Of a stretch of DNA of 6,395 nt, positions 1-6,395 are shown in pieces (position 1 is the first letter of the stretch; the number at the start of each line of letters is the position of its first letter). The stretch comes from Acidobacteriota bacterium (GTDB taxonomy: Bacteria > Acidobacteriota > Blastocatellia > Pyrinomonadales > Pyrinomonadaceae). Under the pieces are notes generated by a model, which did no database searches, was not told the origin of the DNA, and worked only from the letters and a program-made list of their open reading frames with translations. The DNA lies in NCBI GenBank assembly GCA_019247865.1, contig JAFBAJ010000119.1, positions 1 through 6,395 on the forward strand, given 5' to 3'. Both the position numbers and the translations under genes were made by a program.

Positions 1-286
1 CGTTCGAGACGCCCGGCACCTCTATCGGATACTGAAAAGCCAGAAAGATGCCCTCGCGCGCACGCTCGTCCGGCGCTAACTCCAGCAGGTTGCGGCCTTC
101 AAACAAGACTTCGCCTTCCGTCACCTCATAAGACGGATGCCCCGCCAGCACTTTCGCGAGCGTCGATTTCCCGGACCCGTTCGGCCCCATGATAGCGTGG
201 ACTTCGCCCTTGTTGATCTTCAGGCTGATGCCCTTCAAAATCTCGTTCTCGCCGATCCTGGCATGTAAATTACGAATTTCCAGCAC
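1..286 (-). CDS. sufC: SufC, Fe-S cluster assembly ATPase (N-terminal 95 residues, runs off the window)
   Basis: SufC is the cytoplasmic ABC-type ATPase of the SUF system. It binds SufB and SufD and powers the conformational change that lets the SufBCD scaffold build Fe-S clusters. The visible part begins [17 protein letters not shown], typical for SufC. It carries a Walker A loop GPNGSGKS around residues 35-42 and the Q-loop region FQYP near residues 85-88. The ABC signature, Walker B and H-loop lie outside the window. I chose the GTG at 286 because the family normally starts at exactly this point and a GAGG ribosome-binding site lies 10 bases upstream (297-300). No in-frame ATG fits. The start is 28 bases after the sufB stop, so the two genes are almost certainly co-transcribed. 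The identity is secure; only the missing C-terminus is unknown. Confidence 0.96.
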   Translation of the reverse strand, partial: MLEIRNLHARIGENEILKGISLKINKGEVHAIMGPNGSGKSTLAKVLAGHPSYEVTEGEVLFEGRNLLELAPDERAREGIFLAFQYPIEVPGVSN

Positions 287-314
287 AATAATTGTTCCTC
301 TGCTAAAAGTACTT

Positions 315-1751
<1,437 letters not shown>

Positions 1752-1777
1752 CTTTTTCCCTTAGCTTCGCTTCCCGC

Positions 1778-2266
1778 TTAAAGATTCACTTTCGGCGTGC
1801 GCACGAAACGAGTTTGCAGTCCCTCTATCTGATGCAGCGTCGCATCCACCTTGGCCTCGTTGCCGACCAGCTCGGCGAGCGTGATCTCCGAGAGCGCGTT
1901 CTGGACGATCTCGTGCAGGCCGACGATGACCGGGCGGATGCCGCAATCGCCCGTGTGTACGCAGACCTCCATCACGCCCGTGTAGCTCTTGCAATGCTCC
2001 TGCACGGTATCTTCGTCGAGCACCTTGATAACCTCGCTCAGACGAATCTCCGACGACGGGCGCGCCAGTTGATAGCCGCCCTTCATTCCTCTGTGCGATT
2101 GCACGAGGCCGGCCTTGTTCAGAATCCAGAGCAGCTTGCCCGCGTTGGCCGTCGAGATGCCCTCGCGCTCGGCCATCTGCGCCAGCGTCAGGGACTCGCC
2201 CTCAGGCAGCCGCGCCAACTGCACCAGGCACCGCAATCCGTATTCTTCCTGCGACGAAACCTTCAT
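1778..2266 (-). CDS. Rrf2-family transcriptional regulator, probable Fe-S sensor of the suf operon
   Basis: A 162-residue winged-helix DNA-binding protein of the Rrf2 family (IscR, NsrR, RirA and CymR relatives). It begins MKVSSQEEYGLRCLVQLA, the typical N-terminal helix. A helix-turn-helix follows around residues 27-48 (LTLAQMAEREGISTANAGKL), then the wing SHRGMKGGYQLARP (57-70) and a dimerisation helix. Three cysteines, C92, C102 and C108 (the last in GDCGIRPV), sit where IscR-type proteins bind an Fe-S cluster. The CX9CX5C spacing is wider than the CX5CX5C of IscR. The ATG at 2266 is chosen over the longer in-frame start at 2368 for two reasons: it is preceded by AGAGG 8 bases upstream (2275-2279), and the longer version would begin upstream of the promoter. 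As first gene before sufB and sufC it is likely to regulate itself and the operon in response to Fe-S or iron status. That role is inferred from family and position; which cluster it binds cannot be seen. Confidence 0.93.
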   Translation of the reverse strand: MKVSSQEEYGLRCLVQLARLPEGESLTLAQMAEREGISTANAGKLLWILNKAGLVQSHRGMKGGYQLARPSSEIRLSEVIKVLDEDTVQEHCKSYTGVMEVCVHTGDCGIRPVIVGLHEIVQNALSEITLAELVGNEAKVDATLHQIEGLQTRFVRTPKVNL

Positions 2267-2314
2267 AACAAAATCCTCTGCAAATCTCAGACGGTCGCCC
2301 CTCTTTGAAGTACC

Positions 2315-2343
2315 ATCATAAAGATACATTACTTTTTTGTCAA
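2315..2343 (-). promoter_or_regulatory. Sigma-70-type promoter of the rrf2-sufB-sufC operon
   Basis: On the minus strand, a perfect -35 TTGACA (2343-2338) is followed after 17 bp by -10 TATGAT (2320-2315), matching five of six consensus bases. Transcription should begin near 2308, giving a leader of about 42 bases before the regulator's ATG at 2266. A weak 5-bp dyad (AAGTA/TACTT, 2308-2334) straddles the -10 box and could be part of an operator for the Rrf2 protein, but this is only suggestive. This is the best promoter match in the window and the only one directly ahead of the suf genes. Confidence 0.85.
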
Positions 2344-2353
2344 GATTCCACAA

Positions 2354-2388
2354 GCTGTGACTTATCAAGACTATACAGCCGTCACAGC
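2354..2388. repeat. 8-bp inverted repeat upstream of the suf-operon promoter
   Basis: GCTGTGAC (2354-2361) and its exact reverse complement GTCACAGC (2381-2388) are separated by 19 bp. They lie between the stop of the TonB-like gene (2401) and the -35 box of the suf promoter (2338-2343). In RNA this would be a loose hairpin. The sequence after it on the minus strand is not U-rich, so it is a poor intrinsic terminator. As DNA it could be a two-half-site binding region just upstream of the promoter. Either role is conjecture, and chance is possible for arms this short. Confidence 0.4.
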
Positions 2389-2400
2389 CGCTCTCAGGGG

Positions 2401-3552
2401 TTACTGTGGAGTGAAGTTGAAGTTGAGAAATCCGACGACGCGGACGGGCTGGCCGTCGCTCATCGTGGGGCGGAATTTCCAGCGTCTGGCGGCGTCGATT
2501 GCGGCCTGCCGGAGGATGGCCGGGCCGGTGCTGCTCTGCGCGGAGACGACGGAGCCTTTTTCGTCAATCACCATATCCACGCGCACGATGCCGGAGACAT
2601 GCGCTGTCTTGGCAAAGGCCGGATAGGACGGAGAGACTTTCTGCGTCGCCTTCTCAAGCAACGCGCCGAGGTTCAGAGGTTGTCCAGCAGCCGTCGCAGC
2701 AGCGGTTTCAGCGGTGTTGGCTCCAGCCTTTGCGCTCTCGGATTTAGCCGGAGCGTTGGAGGCAGTCGAGGCAGCGGGCTGCGTCGCAGCCGGAGGCGGC
2801 GTGGTGATGCTCTGCGCGGCCGTCAGGGCCGGCGAAGGGCTCACGGACGCCACGCTCAAAGTAGTAAGGCGCGTGCCGGCGGCGGTGGTCAGATGCTGAC
2901 GCGCTTCCGCGATCTGACCCTGCCAGCGTGCGCGATCTTCCATATCGCGCGCGAGGCTCGCGCGCACATTCGCCACGTCTTCGAGCAGGGCGAAAGCGTC
3001 GGAATTCTTATCGTCTCCGGCTCCGACCTCTCTGGCCTGTTCGGCGACGCGCTCCAACAGACCGCGCAGGCGATCCAGATCGTTGATGGCTTCAGGAGGC
3101 AAATCCCGGTCGGCGATGTTGAGCCCGAAAGTGCGATAGCGTTCGAGATGAGCACGCACTCCGTTGAGCGTCTGTCCGGCGACCGCGAAATAGGAGCGGG
3201 TCGAGCCCTCGTTCTGCGCCGAGCGCGCTTTATAAGTCTCCTCCAACAGGCTCTGCGCGCGCGCGTAGTCGCCCTGTTCCAGATAGATATCCACGAGCAT
3301 GATACGCACGACATCGCGCACGACTTCATCGGTCGTCGAGCTGCGAATCGCATCCAGCTCGAACGCCGCCGCGGTCAGATTATGAGCCGCCGTCAGCGCA
3401 CGCGCACGCGCCATGCGCTTCTGCAAAGCCTCGGCATCCGTCGGGGCCGTTTGCGCGTGCGCACAGAGAGCGCAGCTAACTAAAATAAGATTTAAAAGGA
3501 TGATCGCATGACACGAGGGACGTCGGGATTGAACATTAAATTTTTCCAGCAC
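2401..3552 (-). CDS. Exported protein with helical N-terminal region and TonB C-terminal domain
   Basis: A 383-residue exported protein. An N-terminal hydrophobic segment (about residues 16-30, after R10-R11) is followed by either an AHA/Q signal-peptidase I site (33/34) or a lipobox LVSC with Cys27, so the processing route is unclear. Residues 40-225 are strongly helical, with a TPR-like stretch around 76-110 (LVDIYLEQGDYARAQSLLEE). Residues 228-290 form an Ala/Pro/Thr/Ser-rich linker. Residues 304-383 form a TonB C-terminal domain (SYPAFAKTAHVSGIVRVDMV, then AAIDAARRWKFRP, ending FNFNFTPQ). That domain contacts outer-membrane transporters in canonical TonB. If the signal is cleaved there is no inner-membrane anchor, so it may not be a true energy transducer, and its function is unknown. 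The GTG at 3552 is supported by GGAG 8 bases upstream (3561-3564). The gene appears monocistronic, between a terminator-like hairpin upstream and the suf promoter downstream. Confidence 0.88.
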   Translation of the reverse strand: MLEKFNVQSRRPSCHAIILLNLILVSCALCAHAQTAPTDAEALQKRMARARALTAAHNLTAAAFELDAIRSSTTDEVVRDVVRIMLVDIYLEQGDYARAQSLLEETYKARSAQNEGSTRSYFAVAGQTLNGVRAHLERYRTFGLNIADRDLPPEAINDLDRLRGLLERVAEQAREVGAGDDKNSDAFALLEDVANVRASLARDMEDRARWQGQIAEARQHLTTAAGTRLTTLSVASVSPSPALTAAQSITTPPPAATQPAASTASNAPAKSESAKAGANTAETAAATAAGQPLNLGALLEKATQKVSPSYPAFAKTAHVSGIVRVDMVIDEKGSVVSAQSSTGPAILRQAAIDAARRWKFRPTMSDGQPVRVVGFLNFNFTPQ

Positions 3553-3563
3553 TATTACAACTC

Positions 3564-3599
3564 CATAAAAGAAATAAGCGAGCTAGAAGGCTCGCTTAT
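3564..3599 (-). terminator. Intrinsic terminator-like hairpin after the amidohydrolase gene
   Basis: A perfect 10-bp stem (ATAAGCGAGC, 3574-3583, with GCTCGCTTAT, 3590-3599) closes a 6-base loop. On the minus strand it is followed directly by TTTCTTTTAT (3573-3564), the U-rich tract of a rho-independent terminator. It lies about 70 bases after the amidohydrolase stop and should end that transcript. It is also only 11 bases before the GTG of the TonB-like gene, whose ribosome-binding GGAG begins in the last bases of the feature (3564). It could therefore act as a leader attenuator if that gene is transcribed from a promoter upstream of the hairpin. Confidence 0.8.
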
Positions 3600-3604
3600 C
3601 GGCA

Positions 3605-3621
3605 CATCAATACAATTGATG
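3605..3621. repeat. 7-bp inverted repeat with 3-base loop in the TonB-like gene leader
   Basis: CATCAAT (3605-3611) and ATTGATG (3615-3621) form a perfect dyad around a 3-base loop. It sits just downstream of the candidate -10 box (3627-3632), near the expected transcription start, and just upstream of the terminator-like hairpin. This position would suit an operator or a leader hairpin. It is AT-rich and not followed by a T tract, so it is not a terminator. Function is unknown. Confidence 0.5.
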
Positions 3622-3626
3622 CCCCC

Positions 3627-3656
3627 ATTATCGCCTTCTCAGGCGGTTTAAGGCAA
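3627..3656 (-). promoter_or_regulatory. Candidate promoter for the TonB-like gene
   Basis: On the minus strand, TTGCCT (3656-3651) and GATAAT (3632-3627) are spaced by 18 bp. The -10 matches five of six consensus bases, while the -35 matches only its TTG. Transcription would begin near 3620. It would then have to pass through the 7-bp dyad and the terminator-like hairpin before reaching the GTG at 3552. Some promoter is expected between the terminator and this gene, and this is the best one I can see, but the match is modest. Confidence 0.4.
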
Positions 3657-3667
3657 GCCCGGACGCT

Positions 3668-5122
3668 TCAGTTTTTCCCTGTTGTTGGCGTGCCTGCTGG
3701 GGCGAGGCTTTTGATAATCTGCTCGCGAAAGGCACGTGCTCGGCCCTTTATATCTCTTTCGTCCAAAGTTAGCAACCGCCGATCGCGCATTACGATGCGT
3801 CCTTCGATCACGACCGTCTGCACATCGTCCGCCTTAGTCGCGTAAACCAGGCTCGAATAGATGTTATAAAAGGGCGTCTGGTTGAGGTCGTCGGAGTCCA
3901 CGATCACGATGTCCGCGTGCTTTCCGACCTCGATGGAGCCCACCTCTTTGTCCAGATGCAGGGCGCGCGCGCCGCGTATCGTCGCCAGCTCAAAAGCCTC
4001 CTGCGCCGAGACGACCTTAGGGTCATTGCTTATCAGCTTGTGCAGCTTGGCGGCTGTGTCCATCTCTTCCCACATGTTGAGGTCGTTGTTCGAGGCCGCG
4101 CCGTCCGTTCCCAATCCGAGGCTCAGGTCTGCTGCGAGCATGCGCGGAACCGGCGCAACGCCCGACGCAAGCTTCATGTTCGACTGAGGATTATGCACCA
4201 CGCCGACGCCCAGACGTTTTAAGACGCCGATCTCCTCTTCATTCGCATAGACGACGTGAGCCGCGATCACGCGCTCGTTCAAAAAACCGATCCGCGCCAG
4301 ATAATCCACAGGGCGCGCGCCGTGATCCTTCGTGATGTCCGCGACCTCTTTCTGCGTCTCGGCGACGTGAATCACAATCGGGGCCTGCGTCCGGTCGGAG
4401 AAGGCGCGGACGGCTTTGAGATGCTCTTCGGAGACTGTGTAGGGCGCGTGCGGCGCAATCGCGGGGACGATGAGCGGATTGCCCTTCCATTTTTTGACGA
4501 ACCGCTCGGTATAAGCCATCGCCTCCGCGTGCGTCTTGTTATCGGCGACCGGAAAATCGATCACCGTTTCGCCGAGCACGCCGCGGACGCCCGCCTTCGC
4601 GGTCTCGTCGGCAATCGCGTCCTCGAAGTAGTACATGTCGCAGTAGGTCGTTGTGCCGCCGCGAATCATCTCGGCCAGACCGAGACGCGTGCCGACGCGC
4701 ACGAACTCTTCAGAGACGTTCTTCGCCTCAGCCGGAAAGATATATTTCGTCAGCCACTCGTTCAGATCAAGGTCGTCCGCGAGGCCGCGAAAGAGCGTCA
4801 TCGGGATATGCGTGTGGCCGTTGATGAGGCCGGGGATGACGACCTTGCCGTTCGCATTTATCTTCTCGCTCGCGGTATATGCAGCCTCCACTTCCGCACG
4901 CGCGCCGACCGCGATGACGCGGCCGCCCCGAACTGCTACCGCGCCGTCTTCGATCACGCGCCGCGCGCCGTCCATCGTGACGATGGTTCCGCCGCTGATT
5001 AACAAGTCAATGCGATCTCGCTGGCCCGCGCGCCCCTGCGCTTGTGCATCGGCCGCGAGTGGTGTCGTCAGAGTCGCCATGAGAAGCAGTGTGATAAGAG
5101 TGCGAAATAGATTCTTGGTCAT
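3668..5122 (-). CDS. Secreted amidohydrolase, MTA/SAH deaminase-like (TrzA/AtzA/MtaD group)
   Basis: A 484-residue metal-dependent hydrolase of the amidohydrolase superfamily, in the group that deaminates 5'-methylthioadenosine, S-adenosylhomocysteine and related rings. A signal peptide (residues 1-28, hydrophobic core LITLLLMATLTTPLA, likely cut after ADA or AQA) leads into the beta-sandwich entry LLISGGTIVTMDG (40-52). Expected metal ligands are H103 and H105 (NGHTHIP), H252 and D340 (GLGTDGAASNN). Expected catalytic or substrate residues are E255 (HVAET), H289 and H225 (PHAPYT). The spacings between H225, H252 and E255, and between H289 and D340, match the Thermotoga MtaD enzyme as I recall it. 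The ATG at 5122 is chosen because it places a clean signal peptide at the N-terminus; starts at 5239-5221 would bury it. No strong Shine-Dalgarno is visible. The export signal is unusual for this mostly cytoplasmic family. Substrate is not decidable; guanine or other aminohydrolase activity is possible. Confidence 0.9.
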   Translation of the reverse strand: MTKNLFRTLITLLLMATLTTPLAADAQAQGRAGQRDRIDLLISGGTIVTMDGARRVIEDGAVAVRGGRVIAVGARAEVEAAYTASEKINANGKVVIPGLINGHTHIPMTLFRGLADDLDLNEWLTKYIFPAEAKNVSEEFVRVGTRLGLAEMIRGGTTTYCDMYYFEDAIADETAKAGVRGVLGETVIDFPVADNKTHAEAMAYTERFVKKWKGNPLIVPAIAPHAPYTVSEEHLKAVRAFSDRTQAPIVIHVAETQKEVADITKDHGARPVDYLARIGFLNERVIAAHVVYANEEEIGVLKRLGVGVVHNPQSNMKLASGVAPVPRMLAADLSLGLGTDGAASNNDLNMWEEMDTAAKLHKLISNDPKVVSAQEAFELATIRGARALHLDKEVGSIEVGKHADIVIVDSDDLNQTPFYNIYSSLVYATKADDVQTVVIEGRIVMRDRRLLTLDERDIKGRARAFREQIIKSLAPAGTPTTGKN

Positions 5123-5153
5123 TTCAGATTCAGGTTTTCCCGGATAATCTGTG

Positions 5154-5169
5154 AAGCCTTGAAAGGCTT
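5154..5169. repeat. Short inverted repeat in the cdd-amidohydrolase intergenic region
   Basis: AAGCCTT (5154-5160) and AAGGCTT (5163-5169) form a compact dyad, giving a 6-bp stem with a 4-base loop as RNA. It lies in the 128-base gap between cdd (stop at 5251) and the amidohydrolase start (5122). No T tract follows on the minus strand, so it is not a convincing terminator. I saw no clear promoter in this gap, so the amidohydrolase may be co-transcribed with udk-cdd or have a weak promoter of its own. Confidence 0.35.
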
Positions 5170-5250
5170 GTCGCTTCGGATTCTGATTTTCGTAAATGGC
5201 TGGTCTTGTGGTAAGGAACATCATCCGATGCCTGCCCACTCACTTAACAG

Positions 5251-5685
5251 CTATCCCTCGGAAGCCCCTTTCTCTTTTCCAGCTTCGCGCAGATACTTGG
5301 CGTCGAAGGCGCGCGGCAGGAGGTGTTGAATGTCAACGGTCTCCGTTTCGCCGCGCAGGTTGGCGAGGACGATGGTCGTGTTACGGCAATGCTCCCAGAT
5401 GATCTGGCGGCAGGTGCCGCAGGGCGGCGTCAGTCTTTCGGTGTCGGCCACGATGACGAGGCGGCCGAAGCAGCGCGCGCCCTCCGAGACAGCTTTCCAG
5501 ATGGCGACGCGTTCGGCGCAGACCGTCAGGCCGTAGCTCGCGCTTTCGATATTGCAGCCCGTGTAAATCTCTCCGTCCTCTGTCTCGACCGCCGCGCCGA
5601 CGCGAAAGTTCGAGAAGGGCGCGAAGGCGCGTTCGCGCGCCTCCTGTGCGATCTCGATCAGCGAGTTCAAATCCCTTTGGCTCAT
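5251..5685 (-). CDS. cdd: Cytidine deaminase
   Basis: Cytoplasmic zinc enzyme of pyrimidine salvage that converts cytidine and deoxycytidine to uridine and deoxyuridine. The 144-residue product has the size of the small homotetrameric class. The substrate-binding motif FSNFRVGAA (24-32) and GCNIESASYG (43-52, with N45 and E47) precede the catalytic C-A-E (C56, E58). PPCGTC (C89 and C92) supplies the other zinc ligands, so all three zinc cysteines and the proton-shuttling glutamate are present. The ATG at 5685 has GGAG 7 bases upstream (5693-5696), inside the end of udk. It overlaps the udk stop as ATGA, so translation of the two is probably coupled. The uridine it makes is the substrate of the neighbouring kinase. 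The charged C-terminal tail (KEKGASEG) is unremarkable. Identification is secure. Confidence 0.97.
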   Translation of the reverse strand: MSQRDLNSLIEIAQEARERAFAPFSNFRVGAAVETEDGEIYTGCNIESASYGLTVCAERVAIWKAVSEGARCFGRLVIVADTERLTPPCGTCRQIIWEHCRNTTIVLANLRGETETVDIQHLLPRAFDAKYLREAGKEKGASEG

Positions 5686-6320
5686 GCCTGTGCTCCGTTC
5701 GTCAATGTTGATGTGTTGGACAGGCGCTCGCGTATCTTGCCGCTGATGAGATCGATGCTGACCAGATTGTGTCCGCCTTCGGGGATGATGACATCCGCGT
5801 AACGCTTGGAAGGCTCGACGAACTGCATGTGCATCGGTCTCACAGTCTCCAGATATTGCTCGATGACGGAATCAAGCGAGCGCCCGCGTTCGGCTATGTC
5901 GCGGCGCAGGCGGCGGATGAAACGTATGTCGTCAGGCGTGTCTACGAAAACCTTGATGTCCATCTGTTCTAACAATCGCGGGTCTGAAAAGATCAGGATG
6001 CCCTCGATAATAAAGATCGGCTTGGGCTCAATCAGGACGGTCTCGCTGAGGCGCATGTTCGTCTTGAAATCATAGAGCGGCAGCTCGACCGCGTGGCCCG
6101 CCTTCAACCTGCGGATGTGATTCACGAGCAGGTCGTTGTCGAGCGCGTCCGGATGGTCGAAGTTCACCGCTCCTCTGTAATCGAGCGGCAAGTCCGTCGC
6201 GTTCCGGTAATAGGAGTCCTGTTGGATGAAGACCACATCCTCGGCGTTGACCGACCGCAGAATACTTTTCGCGACGGTCGTTTTGCCGGAGCCAGTCCCA
6301 CCACTAATGCCGATAATCAT
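5682..6320 (-). CDS. udk: Uridine/cytidine kinase
   Basis: Cytoplasmic P-loop kinase of pyrimidine salvage that phosphorylates uridine and cytidine to UMP and CMP. The 212-residue product is the normal length. It starts MIIGISGGTGSGKTT with the Walker A loop at 7-14. Then come D35 in IQQDSYY (the expected catalytic aspartate), NFDHPDAL (53-60), PLYDF (81-85), the EG pair at 106-107 in FIIEGIL, the arginine-rich lid RRLRRDIAERGR (136-147) and KRYADVIIPEGG (172-183). The ATG at 6320 is chosen because the family begins exactly here. The longer version from a TTG at 6368 would translate a heptanucleotide repeat. No Shine-Dalgarno is visible, since repeat sequence fills the space where one would be. 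The stop overlaps the cdd start by four bases. Low-complexity C-terminal residues (SNTSTLTNGAQA) are probably a disordered tail. Confidence 0.96.
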   Translation of the reverse strand: MIIGISGGTGSGKTTVAKSILRSVNAEDVVFIQQDSYYRNATDLPLDYRGAVNFDHPDALDNDLLVNHIRRLKAGHAVELPLYDFKTNMRLSETVLIEPKPIFIIEGILIFSDPRLLEQMDIKVFVDTPDDIRFIRRLRRDIAERGRSLDSVIEQYLETVRPMHMQFVEPSKRYADVIIPEGGHNLVSIDLISGKIRERLSNTSTLTNGAQA

Positions 6321-6385
6321 AAACTTTGGTCTTTGGATTTTGGCCTTAGGTCTTTGCACAAAGGCCAAAGACCTAAGGCCAAAGG
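6320..6385. repeat. Degenerate heptanucleotide repeats forming a large inverted repeat before udk
   Basis: Read on the minus strand, four heptads (CCTTTGG, CCTTAGG, TCTTTGG, CCTTTGT; 6385-6358) are followed by five heptads in the opposite sense (AAGACCT, AAGGCCA, AAATCCA, AAGACCA, AAGTTTA; 6354-6320), the last running into the A of the udk ATG. The two sets face each other and make a perfect 18-bp inverted repeat, 6339-6356 with 6366-6383, around a 9-base loop. Neither side is followed by a T tract, so it is not an evident intrinsic terminator. It resembles the short tandem heptamer families known from some bacterial intergenic regions. It occupies the leader and ribosome-binding region of udk and may influence its expression. 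Confidence 0.85.
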
Positions 6386-6395
6386 CCAGCCTTTA

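Noticed and set aside
2267..2368. 34-residue N-terminal extension of the Rrf2 regulator
   Set aside because: It would start upstream of the near-consensus promoter. The family begins at MKVSSQEEYG, which has a good Shine-Dalgarno.
2305..3483. 392-residue open frame on the plus strand opposite the TonB-like gene
   Set aside because: Arg/Gly/Ser-rich low-complexity translation with no domain. The minus-strand frame has a signal sequence and a clear TonB domain, so it is the real gene.
3555..3566. Three-codon ATG-GAG-TTG-stop mini-ORF just before the TonB-like GTG
   Set aside because: It has no ribosome-binding site of its own, overlaps the Shine-Dalgarno of the real gene, and is too short to distinguish from chance.
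3632..3645. CGCCT-TCTC-AGGCG mini hairpin as a terminator
   Set aside because: Only a 5-bp stem with no T tract on either strand. It also falls in the spacer of the candidate promoter.
4256..5002. 248-residue open frame on the plus strand opposite the amidohydrolase
   Set aside because: Shadow of a gene with intact catalytic motifs. Its translation shows no family features.
5123..5239. 39-residue N-terminal extension of the amidohydrolase
   Set aside because: It would place the signal peptide internally and lacks homology-like character. The ATG at 5122 gives a normal secretory N-terminus.
6321..6368. 16-residue N-terminal extension of uridine kinase from a TTG
   Set aside because: The extra residues are translated heptanucleotide repeat. 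Udk proteins begin at the MIIGISGG position.

Overview
All six genes in this window are read from the minus strand, and they are packed closely (the longest gene-free gap is 134 bases). The DNA is fairly GC-rich. Three things suggest a Gram-negative bacterium with an outer membrane: a TonB-C-terminal-domain protein with a signal sequence, an amidohydrolase with a signal peptide, and an Rrf2-regulated suf operon. The mix resembles Acidobacteriota (Blastocatellia-like) genomes, but that is an impression from protein style, not a demonstrated placement.

In the direction of transcription (high to low coordinates) the window opens at 6395-6320 with a degenerate heptanucleotide array folded into a perfect 18-bp inverted repeat. 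It lies directly in front of udk (uridine/cytidine kinase, 6320-5682). udk overlaps cdd (cytidine deaminase, 5685-5251) by four bases (ATGA), so the two form a translationally coupled pyrimidine-salvage pair. After 128 bases comes a secreted metal-dependent amidohydrolase of the MTA/SAH-deaminase (TrzA/AtzA-like) type (5122-3668). A hairpin plus T-rich tract at 3599-3564 probably ends that transcript. This terminator sits only 11 bases before the GTG start of the next gene, an exported protein with a helical N-terminal half and a TonB C-terminal domain (3552-2401).

A 134-base intergenic stretch (2400-2267) holds a near-consensus sigma-70 promoter (TTGACA, 17 bp, TATGAT). It drives a second operon: an Rrf2-family regulator with three cysteines suited to Fe-S binding (2266-1778), sufB (1751-315) and the start of sufC (286 to the window edge). 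This is a classic arrangement of an Fe-S-sensing repressor placed first in the SUF cluster-assembly operon it probably controls. sufD and sufS, if present, would lie beyond coordinate 1.

The gene content is mostly housekeeping, and I see no mobile element, CRISPR array, RNA gene or clearly new multi-gene system. The less ordinary points are regulatory or architectural: the heptad/hairpin leader of udk, the terminator inside the leader of the TonB-like gene, the CX9CX5C spacing in the Rrf2 protein, and the export signal on the deaminase-like enzyme.
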